DNA of 64,000 nt from CAXMST01 sp963700785 (GTDB taxonomy: Bacteria; Actinomycetota; Thermoleophilia; Solirubrobacterales; 70-9), in contig CAVOYZ010000018.1 of assembly GCA_963700785.1 (NCBI GenBank), forward strand, positions 17,410 to 81,409, read 5' to 3'. Made by a program: the position numbers and the translations under genes. The notes under the pieces were generated by a model, which made no database searches, was not told the origin of the DNA, and worked only from the letters and a program-made list of their open reading frames with translations. Each line of letters opens with the position of its first letter. Position 1 is the stretch's first letter. Of this stretch, positions 18,117 to 28,750 are shown piece after piece.

Positions 18117-19625
18117 TCAGCTCCGCATCGCCGGGAACAGCACGATCTCGCGCAGGCTGTTCGCCCCGGTCAGCATCATCACCAGGCGGTCGATGCCGAG
18201 GCCGACACCGCCGGTCGGGGGCATCCCGTGCTCGAGCGCGCGCAGGAAGTCCTCGTCGTGGGGCTGGGCCTCGTCGTCGCCGCGGGCCAGCTCCTCGGCC
18301 TGCTGGGCGAAGCGGCGGCGCTGCTCGTCGGGATCGTTGAGCTCGGTGAACGAGTTGGCGATCTCGACCCCGCCGACGAACGCCTCCCAGCGCTCGACCA
18401 GACCCGCGGTCTGCCGGTGGTCCTTGGCGAACGGCGACAGCTCGACCGGGTAGTCGAGCACGAACGTCGGCGCGATCAGCTCCGGCTCGACCCGCTTCGA
18501 GAAGACGCGGTCGACGAGCTTCGCCCAGCCCTGATCGGCGTCCTCGGGGGCGCCGAGCGCGGCGGCGAGCTGCTCGCGGCTGGGCCGGGCGGCGAGGTCG
18601 ATGCCGGCGTGCTCGCGAAGCACCTCGGTCAGCGTCACCCGGCGCCAGGGCGGGTCGAAGTCGATCTCGGCTCCGTCGCGCTCGATCCGGGTCCCGCCAA
18701 GGACCCGCTCGGCGACCTGCGAGACGAGCTGCTCGAGCCGCTCGGCGTTGACCTCGTAGTCGGCGTACGCCTCGTACCACTCCAGCATCGTGAACTCGGG
18801 GTTGTGCTTGGGCGAGATGCCCTCGTTGCGGAAGTCCTTGCCGAGCTCGTAGACGCGATCGATGCCGCCGACGATGCAGCGCTTGAGGTAGAGCTCGGTG
18901 GCGATCCGCAGGTAGAGGTCGCGGTCGAGGGCGTTGTGATGGGTGGTGAACGGACGCGCCAGGGCGCCGCCGTAGATCGGCTGCAGGACCGGGGTCTCGA
19001 CCTCCATGAAGTCGTGTGCGTCGAGCCAGGCCCTGATCTCGGCGATCGTCCGCGCCCGGAGCACGAACGCGCGCTTCACCTCCGGGTTGGCGATCAGGTC
19101 GAGCTCGCGGTGCCGGTAGCGGGTCTCGACGTCCTCGAGCCCGTGGTACTTGTCGGGAAGCGGCCGCAGGCTCTTCGCCAGCGGCACCCACGAGTCCACC
19201 CTCAGGGTGAGCTCGCCGCGCCTGCTCTTGAAGGCCGTGCCATCGACGCCGATGTGATCGCCGAGGTCCATGCCGACGAGCAGCTCGTGCGACTCGGGGC
19301 CGACGACGTCGGCGCGCGACTGCAGCTGGATCTTGCCGCTGCCGTCGAGCAGGTCGAGGAAGGCGGCCTTGCCCATGCCGCGGCGGGCGACGATTCGCCC
19401 GGCGACCCGGTAGTCGCGAACCGTCTCCTCGCCGTCGGCGAGGTCCTGGTTGGCCTCGCGCACGGCGGCGATCGTGGTGCGGCCCGGGAACGAATGCGGG
19501 AACGGGTCGTGCCCCGCCGCCCGCAACCGCTCGAGCTTCGCCCGCCGCTCGTCGACGAGGGCGCTGTCGCTCTGCTCGTCGCTCTCGCCGCTCTCGCCGC
19601 TCTCGTTTTCGCCGCTCTCGCTCAT
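18117..19625 (-). CDS. lysS: Lysyl-tRNA synthetase, class II
   Basis: Class II LysRS (502 residues) charging tRNA-Lys. It has an N-terminal OB-fold anticodon-binding domain, motif 2 (FRNEGISPKHNPEFTMLEWYEAYADY) and motif 3 (GVGLGIDRLVMMLTG), with HHNALDRDLYLRIATELYLK between them. The first 20 residues are a Ser/Gly/Glu low-complexity tail coded by short CGCTCTCGC-like repeats; GTG within VDERRAKLERLRAAG would be a shorter alternative start. It is divergent from a GNAT gene, with 42 nt between the starts. Confidence 0.96.
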   Translation of the reverse strand: MSESGENESGESGESDEQSDSALVDERRAKLERLRAAGHDPFPHSFPGRTTIAAVREANQDLADGEETVRDYRVAGRIVARRGMGKAAFLDLLDGSGKIQLQSRADVVGPESHELLVGMDLGDHIGVDGTAFKSRRGELTLRVDSWVPLAKSLRPLPDKYHGLEDVETRYRHRELDLIANPEVKRAFVLRARTIAEIRAWLDAHDFMEVETPVLQPIYGGALARPFTTHHNALDRDLYLRIATELYLKRCIVGGIDRVYELGKDFRNEGISPKHNPEFTMLEWYEAYADYEVNAERLEQLVSQVAERVLGGTRIERDGAEIDFDPPWRRVTLTEVLREHAGIDLAARPSREQLAAALGAPEDADQGWAKLVDRVFSKRVEPELIAPTFVLDYPVELSPFAKDHRQTAGLVERWEAFVGGVEIANSFTELNDPDEQRRRFAQQAEELARGDDEAQPHDEDFLRALEHGMPPTGGVGLGIDRLVMMLTGANSLREIVLFPAMRS

Positions 19626-19653
19626 CGCCCGGACGGGCCAGGGTATCTCGATC

Positions 19654-19659
19654 TACGCT
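19654..19659 (+). promoter_or_regulatory. -10 element TACGCT eight bases before an ATG start
   Basis: TACGCT fits TAnnnT and ends eight bases before the GNAT start codon; no ribosome site intervenes. It is a member of the recurring leaderless-type pattern. Confidence 0.4.
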
Positions 19660-19667
19660 CTGCGGCG

Positions 19668-20177
19668 ATGGGCGGCGCGCTGGTGCAGATCCGGGACGCG
19701 GAGGTGGCCGACCTGGGGGCGATCTTCGAGATCTACAACCACGAGGTCGAGAGCACCGTCTCGACCTTCGACACCGAGCCGCGCGATCCCGATGCCGACG
19801 CCGACTGGTTGACCGCTCGCGAGGCCCGCTACCCGGTGCTGGTCGCCCTCGGTGACGACGAGCTGCTCGGCTGGGGCGCGATCTCGCGGTGGTCGTCGCG
19901 CGGCGCCTACGCGAGGACGGCCGAGGTCTCCGTCTACGTCGACGGTCGGCACCGGCGTCAGGGGGTCGGCAGGCTCCTGCTCGCAGCGCTGATCGAGCGG
20001 GCGCCGGCGGGCGGGATCGCGGTGCTGGTAGCGCGGGTCGCCGGCGACAACCCGGCGAGCATCGCCCTGCACGAATCGCTCGGCTTCAGCCTGATCGGCG
20101 TCCAGCGGCGCAGCGGCGAGAAGCTCGGGCGGGTGCTCGACGTCGCGCTCCTCGACCTGCATCTCGACGACCCATGA
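19668..20177 (+). CDS. GNAT acetyltransferase, phosphinothricin/methionine-sulfoximine type
   Basis: A 169-residue protein with the GNAT fold. The N-terminal IRDAEVADLGAIFEIYNHEV, the substrate-side STFDTEP segment and the acetyl-CoA loop RRQGVGRLLLAALIERA are typical of the Pat/YncA group that N-acetylates phosphinothricin-like amino acids. HESLGFSLIGVQRRSGEKLGR is the usual C-terminus. The natural substrate is uncertain. It is divergent from lysS and convergent with greA. Confidence 0.85.
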   Translation: MGGALVQIRDAEVADLGAIFEIYNHEVESTVSTFDTEPRDPDADADWLTAREARYPVLVALGDDELLGWGAISRWSSRGAYARTAEVSVYVDGRHRRQGVGRLLLAALIERAPAGGIAVLVARVAGDNPASIALHESLGFSLIGVQRRSGEKLGRVLDVALLDLHLDDP

Positions 20178-20232
20178 GCCGCCGGCGCCGGCGCAGCTGA
20201 GCGACCCGGGGGCTCCGGGGATTCCTGGGGCC

Positions 20233-20712
20233 CTACGGCGTATCGATCTTGGTGATCTTCAGCTTGCGCTTCGGACCGCGCGGGACCTCGACCTCGACGA
20301 TCTCGTTCCGCTTGTGCCCGAGCAGCGCCCGACCGATCGGCGACTCGTGCGAGAGCCGGCCCGCGGAGAGGTCGGACTCGGCCGAGCCGACGATCTGGAA
20401 CTTCTTCGAGCTGCCGGTCTTCTCGTCCTTGACGTGGACCTGCGCCCCGACCGAGACCGCGGTCGTGTCGATCCGCTTGCTGTCGATCACCGTCGCCCGC
20501 CGCACCCGCTCCTCGAGCTGGGCGATCTTCTGCTCGAGCATCGCCTGCTCGTTCTTGGCGTCGTCGTACTCCGAGTTCTCGGCGATGTCGCCGAACTCGC
20601 GCGCTTCCTTGATCCGCTCCGCCACCTCGCGGCGCCGGTCGGTCTGCAGCACTTCGAGCTCCTCCTTCAGCTTCTGGAGGCCCTCCGGGGTGATCAGCAA
20701 CTCACGAGCCAT
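20233..20712 (-). CDS. greA: Transcription elongation factor GreA
   Basis: GreA rescues backtracked RNA polymerase by stimulating transcript cleavage. The 159-residue protein has the N-terminal coiled coil with the acidic tip (REFGDIAENSEYDDAKNEQ) and the C-terminal FKBP-like domain (SPIGRALLGHKRNEIVEVEVP). The ATG at 20712 follows GGAAGG ten bases upstream. On the minus strand TGCTATAGT (near 20830) resembles an extended -10 and may be its promoter, placed at the end of the upstream hydrolase gene. Confidence 0.96.
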   Translation of the reverse strand: MARELLITPEGLQKLKEELEVLQTDRRREVAERIKEAREFGDIAENSEYDDAKNEQAMLEQKIAQLEERVRRATVIDSKRIDTTAVSVGAQVHVKDEKTGSSKKFQIVGSAESDLSAGRLSHESPIGRALLGHKRNEIVEVEVPRGPKRKLKITKIDTP

Positions 20713-20833
20713 CTGACTGAATCTCGCCTTCCTTACCTGGAGCGGAGCCCTGCGAAACGCCGCCGCCCAAGACTGCAAAAAGGCCCAATCGCGACCCGTC
20801 TTCGGGGCACAACTCGGGCTTCGGAGCGCGCAA

Positions 20834-21740
20834 CTATAGCAACGGCGATAGCTGGGCTCGAAGGGCTGCAGCAACCCTTTCAGGAGCCTCGATCTGGGGG
20901 TAGTGGCCGAGCTCGGCAAGCTCGGTCACCGTCGCCTGCGGACGCATCGCCCGCAGCGCCTCGAGAACCGTCGGTCGTCGCAACCGGATCCTGCATCCCC
21001 CAGAGCAGTCCCAGCGGCCCCGGCCAGGAGCGGATCGCGCCGTGCCAGCGATCGGCGAAGGCGACGCGCTCACCGAGGTAGTAGATCAGGCGATCCCCGA
21101 TCCGGCTGCCGCCGGCGGCGCTGAACAGCGCCCACTGGTCGGCCGCCTCCCGGTCGCTGAGCGGGTGGTCGGCCGAGAACAGGGAACCGAGCTGCCGCCG
21201 GAACAGGCGCTCGGAGCCGAGTCGCGCCGCCAGCGGCCCGAGCGGTGAGCGCAGCAGGCGCTGGACCCAGGTCAGGCTCGCCCGCTCGAGCACGATCGAG
21301 CCGTTGAAGAGGACGGCGGCCGCCGGTTCGAACGAGAGCCGGCCGGAGAGGTCCCGGGCGAGGATCTCGGTCGCCACTGAGGTGCCCATGTCGTGGGCGA
21401 CGATCAGCACCCGGCGGTCGCCGGCATGGCGGCTGACCATCTCCTCGACCAGGTCGGCCTGCCAGAGGAGTGAGTAGACGTGGTCGGCAGGCTTCTCGGA
21501 GAGGCCGAAGCCGAGGAAGTCGAAGGTCAGCGCATCGACGTCCCCGAGGCAGTCGATCAGCGCCGCGAAGTCGAACGAGCTCGAGGGGAACCCGTGCAGG
21601 AGCAGCAGCATCGGCCGCGGGCCGTCACCCTCTCCCCCGCTCCGCTCGGTGCGAAGCTGGACGTGGATCCGGCGGCCCCGGAAGCTGTCCTCGAAGCCCG
21701 CCTGCCGCCAGGCCGTGACCCGGGGGCCGAGGCCGGCCAC
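20834..21740 (-). CDS. Alpha/beta hydrolase, MEST/epoxide-hydrolase-like (1-nt frameshift near 20971)
   Basis: About 301 residues with an alpha/beta-hydrolase fold. The oxyanion region LLLLHGFPSSSFDFAALI and FDFLGFGLSEKPADHVYS are followed by VAHDMGTSVATEIL, in which Asp takes the nucleophile place as in epoxide hydrolases, haloalkane dehalogenases and the MEST family. The acid/base His is in ELAELGHYPQIEAPE at the C-terminus. That last part is in another frame; removing one base at about 20971 joins WGMQDPVATT to TVLEALRAMRP. The GTG start lies two bases after the dus stop, so it is in the coaX-dus-hydrolase run. Substrate unknown. Confidence 0.85.
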
Positions 21741-21742
21741 GC

Positions 21743-22735
21743 TCAGGCCCCGACGGCGACCGGCCCGCGCGCCAGCTCGGCGACCAGCGCCCGCGCCTCG
21801 TCGAGGTCCTCGATCCGCTGGAGCCGGTCGAGCTGCCGGCGCCCGGCGTCGGTCCGGTCGAGATACCAGGGGTAGAACTTGCGCAGATAGTGGGGGGCAC
21901 GCGGTCCGAGGTGCCGCTCCGCCGCATCGATCACCCAGAGCAGCTCGGCGGCGATCTCGGCGTCGGTCGGCGGCTGCTGCCGGCGCCCGGTCAGCTGCTC
22001 GAAGATCCACGGATTGCCGAGCGCGCCGCGGGCGATCATCACCGCGTCCGCCCCGGACTCCTGATAGGCGCTGCGAGCGGCATCCGCGGTCCGCAGCCCC
22101 CCGGACACGATCACCGGAACCGCCACCCGCTCGACCAGCTCGCGGACCAACCCGTAGTCGGGCTCGCCCTTGTGCTGGACGGTGGCGGGGCGGGGGTGAA
22201 ACGCGACCGCGCTGATCCCGGCCTCGGTCACCAGGCGCTCGGCCAGCTGCAGGCCCGATCGCTCGCCCGGCTGCAGTCCCGAGCGGAGCTTGACGGTGAC
22301 CGGCAGCCGGGAGCCCTCGATCGCCGCCCGGGCAACCGCGACCGCACGGTCCGGATCCGAGATCATCGCCGCCCCCGCCCCCGTCTTGCAGACCTTCTTC
22401 ACCGGGCATCCCATGTTCAGGTCGATCAGGTCGGCGCCGGCGCCGGCGACGATCGCCGCCGCCTCGCGCATCACCGCCGGGTCGGATCCGAACAGCTGCA
22501 TCGCGACCGGATGCTCATCGGGGTGGATCACGAGCAGCTCACGCAGGGTGCGCTCGTTGCGGTAGCTGAGCGCGTGGCTCGAGACCATCTCCGAGACCGT
22601 CATCCCGGCGCCGAAGCGGCGCGCCTGCAGGCGCACGAACCAGTTCCCGATGCCGGCGAGCGGGGCGAGCAGCACCCGGTTGCCGGACTCGACGCCGCCG
22701 ATCGCCAGCGGCTCGGTGAGCGCCGCCGCGCTCAC
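21743..22735 (-). CDS. dus: tRNA-dihydrouridine synthase (DusB-like)
   Basis: FMN- and NADPH-dependent reduction of uridines in tRNA (330 residues). Motifs: the N-terminal LAPLAGIGNWFVRLQARRFG, the catalytic Cys segment NMGCPVKKVCKTGAGAAM, the HPRPATVQHKGEPDY loop, and the phosphate site VSGGLRTADAA with MIARGALGNPW. GTG at 22735 overlaps the coaX stop by GTGA, so the two genes are translationally coupled. Confidence 0.94.
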   Translation of the reverse strand: MSAAALTEPLAIGGVESGNRVLLAPLAGIGNWFVRLQARRFGAGMTVSEMVSSHALSYRNERTLRELLVIHPDEHPVAMQLFGSDPAVMREAAAIVAGAGADLIDLNMGCPVKKVCKTGAGAAMISDPDRAVAVARAAIEGSRLPVTVKLRSGLQPGERSGLQLAERLVTEAGISAVAFHPRPATVQHKGEPDYGLVRELVERVAVPVIVSGGLRTADAARSAYQESGADAVMIARGALGNPWIFEQLTGRRQQPPTDAEIAAELLWVIDAAERHLGPRAPHYLRKFYPWYLDRTDAGRRQLDRLQRIEDLDEARALVAELARGPVAVGA

Positions 22736-23496
22736 CGGTTGCGCTGGTGGATCAGCAGCAGGCCCTTCAGCGTCAGCATCTCGTCGAGCTCGTGGATCGA
22801 CTCGCAGAACGGGAGGATGCTCTCCGCCCCACCCCCGGTCGCGATCACCTGCGCCCTGCCGCCGAGCGCCGCGACCATCCGCCGCACGATGCCGTCGACC
22901 TGACCGGCGAAGCCGTAGACGATCCCCGCCTGGATCGACTGCTGGGTGCTGCGGCCGATCACCGCGGCCGGCTGGGAGAGATCGATCTTCGGCAGCTTCG
23001 CGGCCCGGCTCGCGAGCGCCTCGATCGAGATCTCGATCCCGGGAGCGATCGCGCCGCCGAGGTACTCGCCCGCCTCCGAGACGGCGTCGTAGGTGATCGC
23101 GGTGCCGAAGTCGACCACCACGCAGGCGCCGCCGAAGCGATCGTGGGCGGCGACCGCGTTGACGACCCGGTCGGCGCCGAGCTCGTGGGGGCTCTCGGTC
23201 AGGATCGGCATCGCGGTCCGAATCAGCGGGCCGACGGTGAGCGCCTCGACGTTCAGGTACCGCTGGCACATCATCGCGTACTGGGATGCGAGCCGCGGGA
23301 CCACCGAGGAGACGATCGCCTCGTCGATCCCGTCGAACTCCATCGAGCTCAGCCGCCCGAGGCCGGAGACCATCAGCGCCAGCTCGTCGGCCGTCGCGGA
23401 TGGCTCGGTCGCCATGCGCCAGCTCTCGCGAAGCTCCGAGCCGGCGAAGCAGCCGATCTGGGTCTGTGTGTTTCCGACGTCGACTGCGAGCAGCAT
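22732..23496 (-). CDS. coaX: Type III pantothenate kinase
   Basis: First step of CoA synthesis from pantothenate, by the type III enzyme that needs a monovalent cation. The 254-residue protein opens with the ATP-binding LLAVDVGNTQTQIGCF, then has GADRVVNAVAAHDRFGGACVVVDFGTAITYDAVS and the C-terminal ATGGGAESILPF. A TATTCT box lies seven bases before the ATG (see the next entry). It is divergent from the GST-like gene and leads dus and the hydrolase. Confidence 0.95.
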   Translation of the reverse strand: MLLAVDVGNTQTQIGCFAGSELRESWRMATEPSATADELALMVSGLGRLSSMEFDGIDEAIVSSVVPRLASQYAMMCQRYLNVEALTVGPLIRTAMPILTESPHELGADRVVNAVAAHDRFGGACVVVDFGTAITYDAVSEAGEYLGGAIAPGIEISIEALASRAAKLPKIDLSQPAAVIGRSTQQSIQAGIVYGFAGQVDGIVRRMVAALGGRAQVIATGGGAESILPFCESIHELDEMLTLKGLLLIHQRNR

Positions 23497-23503
23497 CGCG
23501 CAC

Positions 23504-23509
23504 AGAATA
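23504..23509 (-). promoter_or_regulatory. -10 element TATTCT for coaX (possible leaderless mRNA)
   Basis: TATTCT on the minus strand ends seven bases before the coaX ATG. It shares a 45-bp divergent region with the + strand TATGAT at 23529, so two back-to-back promoters without room for leaders are likely. Confidence 0.5.
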
Positions 23510-23528
23510 GGGGTCCCCGCCGCCCCGA

Positions 23529-23534
23529 TATGAT
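23529..23534 (+). promoter_or_regulatory. -10 element TATGAT for the GST-like gene (possible leaderless mRNA)
   Basis: TATGAT is a near-consensus -10 and is followed by seven bases and GTG 23542. It overlaps the alternative ATG at 23530, which makes that upstream start unlikely. Confidence 0.55.
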
Positions 23535-23541
23535 CGTGCCC

Positions 23542-24312
23542 GTGAAGGCCGCTCTGTTCGTGATACCCGGGTCGCATCCGTCGATGGCCGCCCGGCTGAT
23601 GCTCGAGCGGAAGGGCATCGACTACCGCCGGGTCGACCTGGTGCCCGTGCTCTCGAAGGGCATCCTCCGCCTGGCGGGCTTTCCGGGGGTGACCGTCCCG
23701 GCCCTGCGGCTCGACGGCGAGCGGATTCAGGGCACGGGCGCGATCGCCCGAGCCCTCGACCGGGCGGTTCCGGAGCCGCCGCTGCTGCCGGCCGACGCCG
23801 AGCTTCGCGGCGATGTCGAGCAGGCCGAGCGCTGGGCCGACGAGACCCTGCAGCCGCTCGCCCGCCGCCTGATCTGGAACATCCTCGCCCGCGATCCCCG
23901 TGGCCGCCGCAGCTACCTCGAGGGTGCGCGCCTCGGCCTGCCGGTGGCGCTGGCCGCGAAGACGGCGCCGCCCCTCGTCCATCTCTCGAGGCGGTTCAAC
24001 GAGGCTGACGACGAGCACGTCCGCCGCGATCTCGAGGCGCTCCCCGACCTGCTCGACCGGGTCGACGAGCTGCTCGCCTCAGGCGTGATCGGTGGCGACG
24101 TGTTGAACGTCGCCGACTGCCAGATCGCGACCAGCCTGCGACTGCTGATGACGCTCGACGACGCCCGCCCCGCGTTCGCGGGCCGGCCCTGCCGCGACTA
24201 CGCGCTCACGCTCGTCCCCGAGTACCCGGGCTACGCGCCGGCCGCACTGCCGGACGACTGGAAGAGCCCCCTGATCGAGGCCGCCCCCGCCGCCGGGCGC
24301 GGGGGGATCTAG
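23542..24312 (+). CDS. Glutathione S-transferase-like (thioredoxin-fold) protein
   Basis: A 256-residue protein with a GST N-terminal domain (SHPSMAARLMLERKGIDYRRVDLVP, FPGVTVPALRLDGERIQGTGAIARAL) and a helical C-terminal domain with NVADCQIATSLRLL. Solirubrobacterales are not known to make glutathione, so another thiol or a non-catalytic role is possible. I chose GTG 23542 because a TATGAT -10 ends seven bases earlier; ATG 23530 would add four residues. Its stop shares the palindromic CTAG with the stop of the convergent folK. Confidence 0.8.
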   Translation: MKAALFVIPGSHPSMAARLMLERKGIDYRRVDLVPVLSKGILRLAGFPGVTVPALRLDGERIQGTGAIARALDRAVPEPPLLPADAELRGDVEQAERWADETLQPLARRLIWNILARDPRGRRSYLEGARLGLPVALAAKTAPPLVHLSRRFNEADDEHVRRDLEALPDLLDRVDELLASGVIGGDVLNVADCQIATSLRLLMTLDDARPAFAGRPCRDYALTLVPEYPGYAPAALPDDWKSPLIEAAPAAGRGGI

Positions 24313-24821
24313 GCCTCGCCGAGCCGTCCGACGCGCGCGACGCGCTCGCTCGCCAGGCCCGCGAGAGCGCCGGCCAGACCGGTCCCGTCGGGCAGCGAGG
24401 CCGACGGATCGAGCTCCAGCAACGGCTCGAGCACGAATCGTCGCTCGGTGATCGCGGCGTGCGGAATCGCCAGCCGCGGCAGGTCCACGGTCAGCTCACC
24501 GAGCAGCAGGATGTCGATGTCCAGCGGCCGCGGGCCGTGCCTGGGGCCGCCGGCAGTCCGGCCGCGCTCGCCTTCGATCCGCTTGCACAGGTCGAGCAGC
24601 GGCTCGGGCTCGAGATCGGTCCTGACCGCGACGACCGCGTTGAGGAAGTCGGGCTGGCTGTGCTCGTACTCGCCGACCGGCGCCGTCTCATACAGCGAGG
24701 AGACCGCGTCGACGAGGACGCCGGCGCCCCGAAGCTCGGCGATCGCAGCCCGCAGGTGGGCCTGACGGTCCCCCAGGTTCGAGCCGAGCCCGAGGTAGCC
24801 GCGGCGCTGCGGAACGCTCAA
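24309..24821 (-). CDS. folK: 2-amino-4-hydroxy-6-hydroxymethyldihydropteridine pyrophosphokinase, TTG start
   Basis: HPPK of folate synthesis, 170 residues. Motifs: YLGLGSNLGDRQAHLRAAI, PDFLNAVVAVRT, and the metal-binding GPRPLDIDILLLG with IPHAAITERRFVLEPL. The start is TTG at 24821, overlapping the folB stop as TTGA. It is the last gene of the folP-folB-folK block. Confidence 0.95.
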   Translation of the reverse strand: MSVPQRRGYLGLGSNLGDRQAHLRAAIAELRGAGVLVDAVSSLYETAPVGEYEHSQPDFLNAVVAVRTDLEPEPLLDLCKRIEGERGRTAGGPRHGPRPLDIDILLLGELTVDLPRLAIPHAAITERRFVLEPLLELDPSASLPDGTGLAGALAGLASERVARVGRLGEA

Positions 24822-25186
24822 CCGGCGCTCCGGGCGACCCTGACCGCGACCTGGTCGATCTCCTGCGGCATCGGCGGCTCCGGCTTCGCCACGCGCACCC
24901 CGACCTCGGCGCAGTCGCCACCGGCGACGATCTCGGCGGCGATGCCCGCGGCGAGTCGCTCGAGCGTCCGGTGCGGCGCGGCCGTCGCGATCCGCTCGAC
25001 CAGCGCCGCGACCTCCGCGTAGTCGACCGTGTCGGCGATCGCGTCGGTCTCGGTCGCGGTCACATCACGCGGAATCAGGTCGACGTCGATCAGCAGCGGC
25101 CGCTCGACCTCGAGCTCGGCATCGGTCACACCGATCCTTGCCAGCACCCGCAGGCCCCGCAACTCGATCCAGACGTCGTCGCCCAT
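24818..25186 (-). CDS. folB: Dihydroneopterin aldolase
   Basis: DHNA converts dihydroneopterin to 6-hydroxymethyl-dihydropterin. The 122-residue protein has IELRGLRVLARIGVTDAELE at the N-terminus, the ADTVDYAEVAALVE loop and the C-terminal VGVRVAKPEPPMP with the catalytic Lys. The start is seven bases after the folP stop. Confidence 0.95.
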   Translation of the reverse strand: MGDDVWIELRGLRVLARIGVTDAELEVERPLLIDVDLIPRDVTATETDAIADTVDYAEVAALVERIATAAPHRTLERLAAGIAAEIVAGGDCAEVGVRVAKPEPPMPQEIDQVAVRVARSAG

Positions 25187-25193
25187 CGGGCGA

Positions 25194-26009
25194 TTATCCC
25201 GGCCGGCGCCACGGTCGACCGCCGATCGCGCCGGCGACCTTGATCGCGTCGCGCATTTCGGCGACCTCGTGCACGCGGAGCAGGTCCGCGCCGTTGAGCA
25301 TGCCGAGGACGTTCGAGGCGATCGTCCCGCCGAGGCGCTGGTCGACGTCACGACCGGTGAGCTTGCCGATGAAGCTCTTGCGGGAGGTCCCGAGCACGAT
25401 CGGCCGCCCGAGATCACGCAGCTCACCGAGACGCCGGATCAGCTCGAGGTTGTGCTCGACGGTCTTGCCGAACCCGATCCCGGGATCGACCCAGATCCGT
25501 CGCTCGTCGATCCCGGCCCCGACCGCCTGCCCGAGCCGCTCGGCGAGGAACGCCCGCACATCGACGACCACGTCCCCGTAGCTCGGGCTCTCCTGCATCG
25601 TCCGCGGCGAGCCCTGCATGTGCATCAGCACCAGCCCGCACCCCCGGTCGGCGACCAGCGGCGCCATCTCGTCGTCGCCGAGCGCGGTCACGTCGTTGAC
25701 GATCCTCGCGCCCGCATCGAGGGCCCGGGCGGCGACGCGCGCCTTCGAGGTGTCGATCGAGACCGTGGCGCCGGCCGCGACCAGGCCCTCGACCACCGGG
25801 ATCACCCGCCGCGACTCCTCCTCGGCGTCGACCGCCGCGGCGCCGGGGCGGGTCGACTCGCCGCCCACGTCGACGATCTCAGCTCCCTCCTCCAGCAGCG
25901 ATCGCCCATGGGCGATCGCCCGCTCGGCGTCGAGGAACTCGCCACCATCCGAGAACGAGTCCGGGGTGACATTGACGATCCCGATGATCCGGGGCGCGGG
26001 CTCGGTCAT
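25194..26009 (-). CDS. folP: Dihydropteroate synthase
   Basis: DHPS joins p-aminobenzoate to the pterin pyrophosphate. The 271-residue protein shows IIGIVNVTPDSFSDGGEF, VDVGGESTRPGA, DTSKARVAARAL, NDVTAL, DPGIGFGKTVEHNLELI and GTSRKSFIG. It lies downstream of ftsH, a common order, though folE is absent between them here. A 45-bp palindromic repeat separates it from ftsH. Confidence 0.97.
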   Translation of the reverse strand: MTEPAPRIIGIVNVTPDSFSDGGEFLDAERAIAHGRSLLEEGAEIVDVGGESTRPGAAAVDAEEESRRVIPVVEGLVAAGATVSIDTSKARVAARALDAGARIVNDVTALGDDEMAPLVADRGCGLVLMHMQGSPRTMQESPSYGDVVVDVRAFLAERLGQAVGAGIDERRIWVDPGIGFGKTVEHNLELIRRLGELRDLGRPIVLGTSRKSFIGKLTGRDVDQRLGGTIASNVLGMLNGADLLRVHEVAEMRDAIKVAGAIGGRPWRRPG

Positions 26010-26049
26010 CTCGTGGATTGAACCAACCCCGGGCGAGCGACACGGACCG

Positions 26050-26094
26050 CGAGAGCACCGTTTCCCACGTCATATGTGGGCAACGATGCGTTCG
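26050..26094 (-). repeat. 45-bp dispersed palindromic element, copy 1 (19-7-19)
   Basis: Two 19-base arms flank seven bases; the arms pair at 15 of 19 positions with the apex CCCAC/GTGGG perfect. The element directly abuts the ftsH stop codon. Read on the minus strand it matches the copy at 38730..38774 at about 38 of 45 positions, including the run ATGACGTGGGAAACG. It could act as a terminator or mRNA 3' end, but has no U-tract. Confidence 0.85.
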
Positions 26095-28065
<1,971 letters not shown>

Positions 28066-28186
28066 CGCGTCGCCTCGCTCTCGGAATGGCTGCAAAAACG
28101 CATCATCAAAGGGGATCTCCCGATCCGCCTGACACTCAGCGTACCAGGGTCCCTCAGTGCCTCCTAAAGGGTTTCGGGCCCTGGGA

Positions 28187-28732
28187 TCACTGGTTCAGGA
28201 CGGCCACGTAATCGAGGTTGCGATGGCGCTGCGCGTGGTCGAGCCCGTAGCCGATCGCGAACCGGTTCGGAATCTCGAATCCGACGTAGCGGACGGGTAG
28301 GTCGACGCGCCGCCGTTCGGGCTTGGTCAGCAGGGCGCAGACCTCGACCGACCGCGGGTCGCGGGCCCGCAGGCTGCGCAGCAGGTAGTTCAGCGTCAGG
28401 CCGGAGTCGATGATGTCCTCGACGATCAGCACGTCGCGGGCCGCGATCGGGGTGTCGAGGTCCTTGAGGATCCTGACCACCCCGCTCGAGTCGGTCGCCG
28501 AGCCGTAGCTGGAGACGGCCATGAAGTCGACCTCGCACGGCGTCGAGATCTCGCGCATCAGGTCCGCCATGAACATCACCGCGCCCTTCAGCACGCCGAC
28601 CAGGACGAGATCGCGGTCGGCGTAGTCGCGGTCGATCTCGGCCGCCAGCTCGCCGATCCTCTGGTGGAGATCCTCGCTCGAGACGAGCACCTCTCCAATC
28701 TCCGGGTCGCTGGAGCCGGGCGGTCCACTCAT
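28187..28732 (-). CDS. hpt: Hypoxanthine phosphoribosyltransferase
   Basis: Purine salvage enzyme, 181 residues. The PRPP-binding motif is VLIVEDIIDSGLTLNYLL, with LVGVLKGAVMFMADLMRE before it and the base-binding FEIPNRFAIGYGLD after it. It lies 18 nt downstream of tilS. A TAGACT box (28740-28745) ends seven bases before the ATG, so it may also have its own leaderless transcript. Confidence 0.95.
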   Translation of the reverse strand: MSGPPGSSDPEIGEVLVSSEDLHQRIGELAAEIDRDYADRDLVLVGVLKGAVMFMADLMREISTPCEVDFMAVSSYGSATDSSGVVRILKDLDTPIAARDVLIVEDIIDSGLTLNYLLRSLRARDPRSVEVCALLTKPERRRVDLPVRYVGFEIPNRFAIGYGLDHAQRHRNLDYVAVLNQ

Positions 28733-28739
28733 CGCGGCC

Positions 28740-28745
28740 AGTCTA
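28740..28745 (-). promoter_or_regulatory. -10 element TAGACT seven bases before hpt
   Basis: TAGACT (minus strand) lies in the 18-nt gap between tilS and hpt, at the spacing seen at other leaderless-type starts. Confidence 0.4.
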
Positions 28746-28750
28746 GATAC

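Noticed and set aside
19560..19622. Short tandem CGCTCTCGC-like repeats as a mobile or regulatory repeat
   Set aside because: They encode the Ser/Gly/Glu low-complexity N-terminus of LysRS and look like simple slippage repeats.
25187..25193. -10 box GATAAT before folB as a leaderless promoter
   Set aside because: The match includes the TAA stop of folP, which is forced by coding, and folB is placed for coupled translation in the operon.
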